A stretch of 49,625 nt of DNA from Basidiobolus meristosporus CBS 931.73 (GCA_002104905.1 MCFE01000651.1:1-49625); one strand, 5' to 3'. Counted from the stretch's first letter, positions 1 to 8,585 are shown. The notes: generated by a model not told the origin, from the sequence alone. Translations and numbers: made by a program.

Positions 1-168
1 CCCTAACCCTAACCCTAACCCTAACCCTAACCCTAACCCTAACCCTAACCCTAACCCTAACCCTAACCCTAACCCTAACCCTAACCCTAACCCTAACCCT
101 AACCCTAACCCTAACCCTAACCCTAACCCTAACCCTAACCCTAACCCTAACCCTAACCCTAACCCTAA
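1..168. repeat. Telomere, (CCCTAA)28
   Basis: Twenty-eight perfect CCCTAA units with no variant, so this is the 5' end of the C-rich strand of a TTAGGG-type telomere. The window therefore begins at a true chromosome end. The array passes directly into the 101-bp monomers with no spacer. Confidence 0.98.
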
Positions 169-512
169 GAATTTTTGCTCCTTCCTTCTCTTCTCCCTGC
201 TAATTTTCCTAACCCAGGAATAATCCATCCATCTACCCTTGTCCATCCATCTATAAATTCTGACTTCTGGAATTTTTGCTCCTTCCTTCTCTTCTCCCTG
301 CTAATTTTCCTAACCCAGGAATAATCCATCCATCTACCCTTGTCCATCCATCTATAAATTCTGACTTCTGGAATTTTTGCTCCTTCCTTCTCTTCTCCCT
401 GCTAATTTTCCTAACCCAGGAATAATCCATCCATCTACCCTTGTCCATCCATCTATAAATTCTGACTTCTGGAATTTTTGCTCCTTCCTTCTCTTCTCCC
501 TGCTAATTTTCC
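169..512 (+). repeat. 101-bp tandem monomers, about 3.4 copies
   Basis: Copies start at 169, 270, 371 and 472 with GAATTTTTGCTCC and are nearly identical. The fourth stops after about 40 bp and runs into the leader of the ORF1-like gene. Each full monomer contains the telomere-like string CCTAACCC. Their place just upstream of an ORF recalls 5' promoter monomers of some non-LTR retrotransposons; that role is inferred. Confidence 0.9.
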
Positions 513-552
513 CACCCACCCACCCTATCCTACCCTCTTCTGCTTATTTCTT

Positions 553-1281
553 ATGCCTTCCCTCCATTCCCTTCAGATATCCTTCCTTGAGGAAAGGCTT
601 GCACTTGTTGAAGCTGAAAATGCTTTACTCAAGAAACAAGTTCAAAAGCTGTTTTCTGCCTTTTCTGATCTGCAAGAATCTATTGTCCCTGTGCCAACTC
701 TTCCTGTCAGCAAGACTCCCCAAGAATCATCTGCTCCTGCTCACTCTTCCTACTCTGAAGCAGTCAAAAAGCCTGTTCCTGCTTCTTCAAGACATCCTGC
801 TGCTCCTCCCAAGACTAAAAGAAAGTTTCCTGCCACTTCTGATTTGCCTCCTGCTACTGACTGGGCTGTCTGCTACTTTGCCAATGTGGAGTTTATTCCT
901 ATATCTGAGCATAGGATGTATCTCAAGCAACAAGGTTACAATTTATCCAAGATTGTAAACATGAGATTTATCAACCATCACACTCTGGAGGTAGTACTTG
1001 GCAAAAGTATTGCTAAAGAGTTCTCTCAAAATGTCTCTGACCAGTTTTACTGGGAACCTACTGACCATGCCTTCAAAGAGTTTCCTGATTCTCCAGTTTA
1101 CAAGACCTTCTCATTAGAGGAATCTCTGCTTTCAAGATTCACTTCACTTATCAAAAACTCCCCTTCACCTGCTGTTACTCACTTCTTAAAAGATTATTAT
1201 ATCTCTCAAGCTTATCTACTTCACTCCCCCATGAACCTGAACTCCAGTGTACTCTGGGATACTGCCTTAACTTTAGCTTAG
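553..1281 (+). CDS. ORF1-like coiled-coil protein of the subtelomeric element
   Basis: The ORF encodes 242 residues from the first in-frame ATG (553); upstream codons are open but lack an ATG. Residues about 12-41 form a heptad-rich coiled coil (FLEERLALVEAENALLKKQV). A Ser/Pro/Ala-rich basic linker with SYSEAVKK follows (about 60-95), then a globular C-terminal half without recognised catalytic motifs. Coiled coil, basic linker and C-terminal domain is the usual order in LINE ORF1 nucleic-acid-binding chaperones, and SYSEAVKK resembles the short motif often seen before their RNA-binding part. There is no signal peptide. It lies between the 101-bp monomers and the hairpin-bearing 3' region. 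The family assignment is an inference from architecture; it may be a host gene. Confidence 0.55.
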   Translation: MPSLHSLQISFLEERLALVEAENALLKKQVQKLFSAFSDLQESIVPVPTLPVSKTPQESSAPAHSSYSEAVKKPVPASSRHPAAPPKTKRKFPATSDLPPATDWAVCYFANVEFIPISEHRMYLKQQGYNLSKIVNMRFINHHTLEVVLGKSIAKEFSQNVSDQFYWEPTDHAFKEFPDSPVYKTFSLEESLLSRFTSLIKNSPSPAVTHFLKDYYISQAYLLHSPMNLNSSVLWDTALTLA

Positions 1282-1369
1282 ATTTATTCATATTCAACTT
1301 AGTGTTTACTTTGGGAATCTTCTATTCCCGGCTGGCTTCTTTATTTGTAGTTAGACTTGTCTGCAATCA

Positions 1370-1413
1370 AATAAAGATTTCACCTACCTTGGTGACTTTC
1401 CCTCCCCTAACCC
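1370..1413 (+). terminator. Element 3' end, copy 1 (AATAAA, hairpin, telomere-like end)
   Basis: AATAAAGATTTCACC, then a TCACC/GGTGA hairpin, a pyrimidine run and CCCTAACCC. The same order recurs at 1715-1756. AATAAA fits a polyadenylation signal. The terminal CCCTAACCC is one and a half telomere units. Confidence 0.6.
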
Positions 1414-1415
1414 TT

Positions 1416-1668
1416 GCCTAGTAATTAGGCCAGTGATTGCCCAGATATTCCTCTCAGTTCCCCCAGTCTACTGGCCATTCTGGCCACAATTCAGCTACCG
1501 CAAATCAGTACAACTCACCTCAGATATACTCAGATACTCACTTCTCAGGCCTGGCTTTCCAGGAAACCTCTCTCAGACCTAGCTAACTAGGAAATACAGT
1601 ACCACTCAGCTTCTCAACTCTCAGACCTGGCTTACCAGGAAGATATCTCTCAGACCTAGCTTTCTAGG
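1416..1668 (+). other. Array of small covarying hairpins
   Basis: At least six short perfect hairpins: 1416-1430 (GCCTA/TAGGC), 1463-1474 (CCAG/CTGG), 1550-1563 (CCTGG/CCAGG), 1578-1591 (CCTAG/CTAGG), 1626-1639 (CCTGG/CCAGG) and 1655-1668 (CCTAG/CTAGG). The last four have 4-nt loops and are each preceded by CTCAGG or CTCAGA. Both arms change together between G-C and A-T, which is what selection on an RNA structure would give. The array lies between the two element 3' ends. Confidence 0.7.
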
Positions 1669-1714
1669 AACTACTTCAGATTAACATGGCTTCTTTAGAT
1701 ACTTGTCATAAGTA

Positions 1715-1756
1715 AATAAAGATTTCACCACTTGGTGACTTTCCTCCCCCTAACCC
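1715..1756 (+). terminator. Element 3' end, copy 2, fused to a B-gene relic
   Basis: Second copy of the AATAAA, TCACC/GGTGA hairpin and CCCTAACCC block. The final CCC is also the first CCC of the B-gene fragment that follows, so the junction shows 3-bp microhomology. Confidence 0.6.
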
Positions 1757-1921
1757 AGTCTCAAACTGGAGGGTGGGGCCAATGCATTTGAATATGCTAA
1801 GCAAAAGGGAGCGGAACACTTGGAAGATAGTTCTTTCTCTTGCTACGTCCTGATGCAGCCCACCCAAGATATACAATACACAACCCCTGTGGCAGTGATG
1901 CAATGCGTAGAAGATTGTTGA
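1754..1921 (+). pseudogene. Family B secreted protein, C-terminal fragment
   Basis: Matches codons about 105-160 of the B gene at 33259-33756 (PSL.LEGGANA.EYAKQKG, YVLMQPTQD, MQCVEDC) and its 3' flank through the tRNA. The upstream part is absent, replaced by the telomere-like end of the element. A TGA replaces the Pro codon after VEDC. The homologous stretch continues to about 2411, so this is a truncated copy of the 33.57-34.22 kb locus. Confidence 0.85.
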
Positions 1922-2318
1922 GAGCAAAATGTTCAATACAATTAGTCCAATGACATGAGCTGAAAATGTAGGTAGTCATCACTATGCTACAACTGAAAAT
2001 TTTCAATCAATAAAATTCAAATGACATTCTTTTACTTGTTGTTACTTGCGATTAGCTTTTTACTTGCACACACCTGTATCATGATCAGAGCTGCGGGGAT
2101 TAATATTAGATACTTGCTTATGTACTAACATACTCACCCTCAGTCATTAGCAATGCTGCCCTCCACCAAAAAGTATGATATTAGAGAGAATGTCTGACGG
2201 GGTTACCGGATTGACTTTGGTAACACAAAGATTTGAGATTGACAGACTGCCCAGTGACTATTAGCATTGTGATATTTCCTCTTATCATTTTTGTGCAAGC
2301 TAAGGAACACAATAAAAG
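1922..2318 (+). repeat. Duplicated B-gene 3' flank
   Basis: Aligns with 33.74-34.13 kb almost throughout, including AATAAAATTCAAATGACATTC and the GGGTTACCGGATTGA stretch upstream of the tRNA. No gene is visible in it. It marks the common origin of the two loci. Confidence 0.8.
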
Positions 2319-2400
2319 TGATGAGGGTGGGGTTTGAATCCACACCTCCAAAGAGACTGCGAACTGAACGCAGCGCCTTAGACCACTTGGCCACCTCACC
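2319..2400 (-). pseudogene. tRNA-Leu(CAG) decayed copy 1
   Basis: Paralogue of the intact tRNA at 34129-34210. Most differences are CpG to TpG/CpA (TTCGAACC to TTTGAATCC, CACGCC to CACACC, CCGAAG to CCAAAG, CTCGG to CTTGG). Several hit the T arm and variable arm. The anticodon CAG is retained, but the B box is damaged and function is unlikely. Confidence 0.8.
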
Positions 2401-2411
2401 AGCTTGTACTT

Positions 2412-2739
2412 TGTTACAGAGTAAGGAGTTACTCAATGTTAAGTGACATCAACGCATACAAAGTTGACTTAGTAGCCAGGGAAAAGCAAATCAAAGACAA
2501 ATCACCAGACTCACAATAACGTATAAATACCAAGCAAGCAACTAAATAAAAAGAGAGTTTTTGGTTATAGGCAGAAAAGTGTAGTAGGAACAAATATTGG
2601 CTTGAATATATTTCTACAAATTCACCACCCCAACCTTTTAAAGAGATATTCTTACACTGCCCTGTTGAATCTACAAGATAACATACACAGTATCCCTTTT
2701 TGTACTCTCTAATGGACATTACTCTTTAAGTATGTAACA
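2412..2739 (+). repeat. Ty3-type LTR 1
   Basis: A 328-bp repeat beginning TGTTAC and ending GTAACA (6-bp inverted termini), with a TATA-like GTATAAATACC about 100 bp in. Nearly identical to 5696-6022. It starts 11 bp upstream of the mature 5' end of the tRNA copy. Immediately downstream, TTGGTGCTCACAGC may be a primer-binding site. Confidence 0.85.
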
Positions 2740-2962
2740 GAATTGGTGCTCACAGCAGGGGGCAGTATTAGACATAAGGAATCTATCTCTTATAAGAAGA
2801 ATGGAAGATGACTGCGCTACAATGGGAATGAAGACTGGTCACAATTAGCAATTTCTTAGGATATCAGACCAAAGATCCTATTGCTTGGCTACAGGAATGT
2901 GAAGTAAGTCAAAGGCAAATCAATGGGATCTAGCAGATCTTCCAATAATTGCAGGTGCCTAT

Positions 2963-3540
2963 ATGAAGGAACTGGCAGCTACTTGGTATGAAGAAAATGA
3001 AGGGCTTTTGACAGATTGGGAAACCCTCAAGCAAAGATTAAAGGAAAAATACGTCACAATGGCAAGAATGGATGCATGGCATCAAAACCTGAAGAATTTA
3101 CAACAGAAAGATGAATCAGTAGCAGAAGTTGCCACAAAAGTATTAAGATTATTTGCAAGGTTGGGATACTCCCTGGAGGAAGATAAGATCAAAGTGTTTC
3201 TTGATGTTCTTCACTCTAAGATCCAAATGGAGGTCAGAAAACATAGTCCCACAACTCTGGTCAAGCAATTTCTTTTGCCAAGGAGGAGGAACAGTATCTT
3301 GGAGGCTAGACAAGGGAAAATGTCAATGAGAAAACGCATGCAACATTATCAACTCTGCCAACAACATCATGGGATAGTCAACTGGATAAACTGGCAGCTA
3401 AATTTGATCAAATGGAGCTTAATTTATTAGCCAGTCAGAAGACAAATTCTAGTTCTATCCCCAGTTCAAACCACATCCCTCCAAGAAGGGAACAAGGATG
3501 CTTTGGTTGTGGAGAACCCATATGTATGTTGAGGGATGGT
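2963..3540 (+). pseudogene. Ty3/gypsy gag (capsid and decayed zinc knuckle)
   Basis: The 2963 ATG opens a 155-codon frame with a retrotransposon gag capsid domain (ATWYEENEGLLTDWETLKQR and YVTMARMDAWHQNL). The nucleocapsid part is in another frame from 3412: CFGCGEPICMLRDG at about 3510-3537 is a CCHC knuckle that has lost its Gly-His and last Cys. At least one frameshift separates the two. Capsid role is known for the family; this copy is not functional. Confidence 0.75.
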
Positions 3541-3982
3541 CCTTATTCCAAGTTAGTACCAACTGCAGGAGCAAATACACAAAGAGAAGGAAATACCTTG
3601 CAAGAGGATGACAAATATAGGAGCCATTCAGAGGTCAAAATAGTAGAAGACATGACAGACTCTATATATATGTTGGAAAAAAGGCAATGGATACAAAGGG
3701 ATGAATCCCCAAAAACTGAATGCATGATAATAGAAACTGGAGGGGGGAACAATAAAACCATCTGGTGTAGCAACATCAATGGATATCACTCAAGTTGCAC
3801 ACCAAATAAGGAATCAGGAAATCCCTGTTCCAGTTCAAAGCCTTTTATAGTGGCCTATGTTGAAACAAGAGTTAAACCATTCAGAACAACATATGAATCA
3901 TATACAAGTAATGGCATTGGAGCAACTGCAAGAGGATATTTGAGTAGCACAAATACTTATAAGTATCAATCAGAATCAATAT

Positions 3983-4048
3983 CCAGTTGTTATAGACACT
4001 GGGGCAAACTGTAGTATCATTTCTGCAGACTTGCAACAAAAGTTATAG
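3983..4048 (+). pseudogene. Ty3/gypsy aspartic protease fragment
   Basis: A short frame reads PVVIDTGANCSIISADLQQK and then a TAG stop. The active-site DTGA is at 3995-4006. In this family the protease cleaves the Gag-Pol polyprotein. The surrounding frame is interrupted. Confidence 0.7.
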
Positions 4049-4510
4049 CTGAAAACTCAAGATACTTGCCCACAACAGGTGCATAACTTTGGAGGACAAT
4101 TACACTTAAGTAAGTGCGTAGTGCCAAAATTTTTCCTTTTGATTGATCACTGTGTATTACCAAGTTCTTTGGTAGTTATTGATCCCAAATGCAACTTGCT
4201 ATTAGGGATGGATTGGATCAAAAAATACCAAATTTAACTGGACTTTGCAATGAAGGAGTTATCTTTTGGAACCCCAGAAGGAAGATGTAAGATACCAATT
4301 CTTACTAGACATAAGGGGACAGAGCAGGAAGAAGAGCAAATCCTGCTTATCATGATCAGACCAATGGAAAAAAAGGAAAAAACTCCAAAAGTCTTAGTAG
4401 AAGAAAAGTAACAAATAGGCACCTTATTAAGGAAACTTGCTAACATATTTGCCAAGGACATCAAAGATGTAGGTCAACTACAGGGTGTAAGACACAAAAT
4501 AAATACAAAG

Positions 4511-5008
4511 TTGGTGGCTCTGATAAGACAAACATATTACCAAGTATCAAAGAAAGAAAATGAACACATACAAGATGAAATCTTGAAGATGCTAAGAAAC
4601 AATATCATTGAACTATTGCAATCACCATGGGCAGCCCCAGTAGTTCTGGTGCAAAAGAAAGATGGAACATTCCATTTCTGTGTGGATTATCAAAAGCTAA
4701 ATGCTGTTACTCAAAGAGATGCATCCCCACTCCCTCAAATAGAAGAATTATGGGATGCATTGATAAATGCAAAATACCATTCAACCCTGGATGCAGCATT
4801 GGGATACTGGCAAGTTTTAATGGATCCGGGAAGCCAAGAGAAGACAGCATTTGTTACAAGATATGGGTTGTACGAATTTAAAGTTATGCCCTTTGGACTA
4901 ACAAACGCTCCAGCCACTTTCCAACGCGCAATGAACCAAGCCTTCCAGGATATTTTATGGAAATACGTGTTGATTTTCTTGGATGATATCAAACATTCGA
5001 AAAATTGA
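4511..5008 (+). pseudogene. Ty3/gypsy reverse transcriptase, truncated
   Basis: A 165-codon frame (no ATG; it opens at a TTG) with SPWAAPVVLVQKKDG, CVDYQKLN, STLDAALGYWQ and MPFGLTNAPATFQ. The catalytic motif is LIFLDDI, matching the xLDDI of gypsy RTs. The frame ends a few residues later, and the thumb and connection regions are missing, joined directly to RNase H. Confidence 0.85.
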
Positions 5009-5231
5009 AGGAGTTATTATGCAATACACCAATTCTAGCATATCCAAATTACGAGCAAGAATTTATAGTCACAACGGATGCTTCAAAACAAGGGCTAGGT
5101 GCAGTATTATCCCAGTTGGACAAACAAGGGAAGGAACGAGTAATACGTTTTGCAAGTCGCTCTACGCAGAAAAAAACTATTCAAGTTCCCTAGAAGGACT
5201 TGCAGTAGTATGGGCGGTGAAACATTTCTGA
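5005..5231 (+). pseudogene. Ty3/gypsy RNase H fragment
   Basis: PILAYPNYEQEFIVTTDASK and GLGAVLSQLDKQGKE give the start of the RT-type RNase H (TDAS carries the first catalytic Asp). A frame change near 5170 leads to SLEGLAVVWAVKHF, the next conserved helix, then TGA. The rest of the domain is deleted. Confidence 0.75.
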
Positions 5232-5237
5232 CATTAT

Positions 5238-5462
5238 TCATTGGGACAGAATCAGAGTATCAAACGATTATTGGGAAAGTTTACACAGGAAATTGCTAAC
5301 TGGGGCATGGAACTGACCAAAGTTCTATTAATATACCGGTCCACGCAACACGAGGAAACAGGATACTCACTAGCATACTTACTATTCGGATACAATCTAA
5401 CTCTTCCGGATAATTGGCAACCGCAAGAACCGCAATTAGTAGAAGACTCATGGAAAATTTGA
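5238..5462 (+). pseudogene. Ty3/gypsy integrase C-terminal fragment
   Basis: Reads GQNQSIKRLLGKF, ANWGMELTKVLLIYRSTQHE and TGYSLAYLLFGYNL, the region after the catalytic core of gypsy integrases. The zinc finger and the catalytic D,D segment are missing. Stop TGA at about 5460. Confidence 0.75.
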
Positions 5463-5480
5463 CTCCAAGAAATACAACAT

Positions 5481-5695
5481 ACGGCAGGGTTACCGGATTG
5501 ATTTTGGTGACACAAAGATTCGAGATTGACAGACTGCCCAGTGCCTGTTTGCATTGTGATACTTCCTCTTATCATTTTTGTGCAAGCTAAGAGTAAAATA
5601 GATGATGAGGGTGGGGTTCAAACCCACGCCTCCGAAGAGACTGCGACCTGAACGCAGCACCTTAGACCACTTGGCCACCTCACCAGCTTGTACTT
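5481..5695 (+). repeat. Second copy of the tRNA-flanking DNA
   Basis: Starts GGCAGGGTTACCGGATTGA and aligns with 2196-2411 and 34005-34225. It carries tRNA copy 2 and ends with AGCTTGTACTT just before LTR 2. Confidence 0.85.
5604..5684 (-). pseudogene. tRNA-Leu(CAG) decayed copy 2
   Basis: Closest to the intact tRNA at 34129-34210. The three clear differences are all CpG transitions: TTCGAACC to TTCAAACC (T loop, B box), CAGCGCC to CAGCACC and CTCGG to CTTGG. It could still fold, but the changed B-box CG makes Pol III activity doubtful. Confidence 0.75.
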
Positions 5696-6022
5696 TGTTA
5701 CAGAGTAAGGAGTCACTCAATGTTAAGTGACATCAACGCATACAAAGTTGACTTAGTAGCCAGGGAAAAGCAAATCAAAGACAAATCACCAGACTCACAA
5801 TAAGGTATAAATACCAAACAAGCAATCAAATAAAAGGAGTTTTTGGGGTTATACGCAGAAAAGCGTAGTAGAAACGAATATTAGCTTGAATATATTTCTA
5901 CTAAGTCACCATCCTAATCTTTTAAGAGATATTCTTACACTATCCTGTCGAATCTACAAGATAACACACACGTTGTCTAGTTTTGTACTCTCTAAAGAAC
6001 ATTACCCTTTAAGTACGTAACA
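5696..6022 (+). repeat. Ty3-type LTR 2
   Basis: 327 bp, TGTTAC to GTAACA, nearly identical to LTR 1 and also 11 bp upstream of its tRNA copy. It carries its own tRNA flank, so it is not simply the 3' LTR of the element at 2412; the tRNA-LTR block was duplicated, or two paralogous loci recombined. Confidence 0.85.
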
Positions 6023-6025
6023 CTT

Positions 6026-6252
6026 CTTGCTACAAACTAAGGAGTAAACATACATCAACGCGTACAAAGACATTTCAGTAGCCCAAAAAAAAGACAAATC
6101 GCATTTACTCACAATAAGTTAAAAATACGAAGCAAAAAATAAATAAAGGAGTTAGTAAGAGCGGTAGAAACGATTATTACCCTGAGTATATCTCTACACG
6201 TCACCATACTAACATCTTGAAAGATATTCTCATACTACCCAGTCGAATCTAC
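6026..6252 (+). repeat. Degenerate third LTR copy
   Basis: TGCTACAAACTAAGGAGTAA, ACATCAACGCGTACAAAG, the AAATAAAGGAGTTAG stretch and GATATTCTCATACTACCCAG follow the order of LTRs 1 and 2 with deletions. It abuts LTR 2, so this is an LTR-on-LTR cluster. Confidence 0.7.
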
Positions 6253-7084
6253 TGCTGTGTGCAAATCTAGGAGACATTGCTCAGTGATGAATTCAACTCG
6301 CGAAAAATACTACTTTGTACCGGACAAACTAGACTGTTTTCAGTTTTGGAACGTGATCTGACTCATTTATGTTGGTCATCCTAATCTTACTTTGCACCAA
6401 ATCAATCATGAAGCTTTCTCTTACCCCCCCCCTATTCATCGCTACTCCCTACCCAGTCATGGTGCTTAAAGAGAGAAAGGACTTTATAGTTTCTTGGAAC
6501 TATGCTCAGCACATAATGATTACTCGGATAAATTATCTGTATTTGTGTACATGCTAATGACGCATGGTGACCTCAAGTGGTTCAAGGCCTTCATTGCTAA
6601 AAAAGGTACTACGGCATTATATATATCAATGACAGAACCTCTTTAACCAGCTTTACGATCGATTGCTCATTGAATAACAAAAGTGAGCCTTCAGCTTGAA
6701 CCAATGCAAATAATTACACAATATCAAAGCAGTGTTTGAACATATACTATATACATAATCCAAGAATGCGTTATGGTTGCTCATAATTGGATGACTTTTC
6801 TCTACGATATCGGCAACAGTCAGGTGCATGTACCCAAGATATATAAAGATTACAAATCAAGAGTATTTCGAGCACACAGTCTTGACAGACTAAACATCCA
6901 GGTGGATTACCAAAGGGGATTTCCAATATATAATTTAATATAACGTCGCCAGTACCTGCATGTTGTACGACTTACAAACTTAGTGATTGGCAGTCGTGAG
7001 AACTAAGAAGGTTGGCCGGGACTACACATAAACGAATATAAAGCCCAAAGAGGAGTATCCATTCAAGAAACACTTAATAACAAA
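6253..7084. other. Intergenic region and D1 promoter
   Basis: No gene recognised; a 62-codon frame at 6369 has no supporting features. About 6620-6665 resembles 19025-19070, upstream of the other D copy. A TATA-like AATATAAAGCCC at about 7035 lies some 45 bp before the D1 ATG. Confidence 0.6.
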
Positions 7085-7743
7085 ATGCTTTTCAGAAATA
7101 CCCTCTTAGTCAGTGCTTTGATACTTGCATCCTCTTTTGCCGCTCCTCTTGACCGCAACCAGCCCGGCATTACGGCAACCCCCGAGCATGTGGAGCTTTA
7201 TAAAAACGTAAATGCGTGTAGCGAAGAATTTTCATCTTCACTGAAGACAATTCCCGCTGGTAAGGAAGTAAGGTTCGCGGAATGTGTGAAGATGATCCAG
7301 GAGTTTACTCAAAGTCTGGTAACACCTAGCAATAGCGTGGTAAAGCGTGCTCTTGATGCAACTAATGGGGTTGACGTATTTTTCGATGCCCGGGATCGCT
7401 TCGAGAAGACGGCAAAAAGCTGGGAGAACTCAAATCTAGTCTGTGGGGTGACTAAGCAAAAAGGTGGTAAGGATATTTGCGGCTGTAACAAAGGTTACTG
7501 CTGGAGAAGAGTAAGTTGGCATGATATTTCCTGTACAGAAACAGTAACTTACAAGGTATTCAGTGCCATGGTGGAGTAGGGATTATCTCGTTTGGTATTG
7601 GATATGCAGCAAAGTGCACCAGAGTGTGTTTCGTATATGCACTGTCTCACTTACGAGAATCACTAGCTAGGCATAAGGTTTGGGGTCATGTTTTAAGTAG
7701 CAACTGGCGAGGCAACCAGGCTAAATCAATCTATCTTGCATAA
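7085..7743 (+). CDS. D1, secreted cysteine-rich protein (3'-truncated copy)
   Basis: I do not recognise the family. The ATG at 7085 starts a signal peptide (MLFRNTLLVSALILASSFA, cut before APLD). The mature part has scattered Cys and then KDICGCNKGYCWRR. Unspliced, the frame stops at 7579 (164 aa). GTAAGT at 7511 and TTCAG at 7563, with CTTAC between, mark a likely 53-nt phase-0 intron; exon 2 then adds CHGG and KCTRVC and stays open to TAA 7743. Paralogue D2 has a further cysteine-rich exon 3, which D1 has lost through a deletion that joins exon 2 to DNA found 3' of D2. The last residues overlap the A1 promoter and are probably not native. The TATA box is about 45 bp upstream. Confidence 0.65.
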
Positions 7744-7782
7744 AGCTAGTGCTATGAACGAAGCCTAATAGAGTGGGATCGA

Positions 7783-7800
7783 GAAGGTGATATAAATCGG
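7783..7800 (+). promoter_or_regulatory. Core promoter of A1
   Basis: GAAGGTGATATAAATCGG contains the TATA box. The same 18-mer or a close form precedes the A copies at about 20015, 32319 and 34543, and an isolated copy is at about 18985. Spacing to the conserved ATG (7832) is about 40 bp. Confidence 0.75.
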
Positions 7801-7831
7801 GGAAGTTCGCATGAGACTCCACCAGCCAGTC

Positions 7832-8362
7832 ATGCAGCTTTCCTTCCTCTTGCTAGTTTCCGCCATCGCTTCGTTGCAAGCAATATCGGCTACCCCACTC
7901 GGTGACTCCCAGGTAGCCTTCACCAATGAGCCATGCGTCGAACAACAGGGTGCTTGTTATCAGGACACTTCGGTCCCCAGTCAAGAATACCAGCCGTCAA
8001 CTGAGGAGGGGGATGATTCGGAGATGAGTGATCCAATGCAGACAAGCGAGACTTCGGGTGAGCAGCCAGGGTTCTCTGGGCTGCAAGGGTTCGACATTTC
8101 CAATCTTCAACCATCCCAAGCCTTGTTGGACAACATCAATGGCCATTCCTCCAGTAAAGCCAATGCCTTGTCCAACTCAAACCAGTTCGACCAAGCGCAA
8201 GTCATTGATCAAACCCTGTACCAGCCCAAGCAGCAACAGCCACAAATTATCATCACTCAGCCAGCAGCGCGTGCGCTTAGAGGGGGATACAAGAAGTATA
8301 AGAGATCTGCTCGTCGCCACTTCAAAGTTAGATATTTCAGTGGAAACAGATACTCGGATTAG
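7832..8362 (+). CDS. A1, family A small secreted protein
   Basis: A 176-aa protein of unknown function. An upstream in-frame ATG at 7811 exists, but MQL at 7832 is conserved in all A copies, and 7811 is only about 20 bp from the TATA box. Signal peptide 1-17 (MQLSFLLLVSAIASLQA). Cys35 and Cys42 may form a disulfide. An acidic Gln/Ser-rich linker (about 48-85) follows, then the conserved core about 88-145: ALLDNINGHSSSKANALSNS then NQFDQAQVIDQTLYQPKQQQ then QIIITQPA. The tail is strongly basic (KKYKRSARRHFKVRYFSGNR). A B-family relic follows at 8586, the usual A-B order. Probably an extracellular protein; the role is not known. Confidence 0.85.
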   Translation: MQLSFLLLVSAIASLQAISATPLGDSQVAFTNEPCVEQQGACYQDTSVPSQEYQPSTEEGDDSEMSDPMQTSETSGEQPGFSGLQGFDISNLQPSQALLDNINGHSSSKANALSNSNQFDQAQVIDQTLYQPKQQQPQIIITQPAARALRGGYKKYKRSARRHFKVRYFSGNRYSD

Positions 8363-8585
8363 CAATAGAATAAAGGCAAAAGCCATGTAACTACACATAT
8401 CAGGTTTAGTATGATGAGCTCCACAAAATAATGGAAGGAAATTGAAAAAATAAGAAACTATGGAAACGTTTGCAAAATACTGAGGGTATGAGTAATGACC
8501 TGATTAGTCAAGGAAAGGTGAGCTATGCTATACATAATAGTAATTTACCCAGTACACAAATTCATTATTCAACTGTTTCTCCACA

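Larger units (their letters stand above)
169..1415 (+). mobile_element. Telomere-adjacent retroelement-like unit
   Basis: From telomere inward: tandem monomers, one ORF, AATAAA at 1370, a TCACC/GGTGA hairpin, then CCCTAACCC at about 1405-1413. A second copy of the same 3' end occurs at 1715-1756, so at least two units lie head to tail. The 5' end faces the telomere, as in telomeric non-LTR elements such as HeT-A and TRAS. No reverse transcriptase is present, so this would be a non-autonomous or deleted copy. It could instead be an unrelated subtelomeric gene family. Confidence 0.5.
2412..5480 (+). mobile_element. Ty3/gypsy retrotransposon, internally deleted
   Basis: Order: LTR, gag, protease, reverse transcriptase, RNase H, integrase C-terminal part. 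Frames are broken by stops. Two internal deletions are visible, one joining the RT palm to RNase H near 5000 and one joining RNase H to the integrase end near 5235. No 3' LTR follows directly; at about 5481 the sequence switches to a second copy of the tRNA-flanking DNA. The element is non-autonomous. Confidence 0.85.

Noticed and set aside
165-448. Two near-identical minus-strand small frames
   Set aside because: They are the same 101-bp monomer read on the other strand.
377-958. 193-codon open frame overlapping the start of the ORF1-like gene
   Set aside because: It runs through the 101-bp monomers, starts at TTG, is Leu/Pro-rich and is out of frame with the coiled-coil gene; it is a shadow of repeats.
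1715-1756. Helitron 3' terminus (hairpin followed by CTAA)
   Set aside because: The hairpin and CTRR-like end fit, but the next base is C not T, no 5' TC partner or Rep/helicase is seen, and CTAA is explained by telomere-like CCCTAACCC.
2412-6022. Single complete Ty3 element with two LTRs
   Set aside because: The right LTR is preceded by its own tRNA flank, not by a polypurine tract and integrase end, so the two LTRs are not a simple pair.
7811-7831. Upstream ATG of A1 (and 32344 in A2) as the true start
   Set aside because: It is about 20 bp from the TATA box, is absent in frame from A4 and is frameshifted in the 20-kb copy, whereas MQL is conserved.
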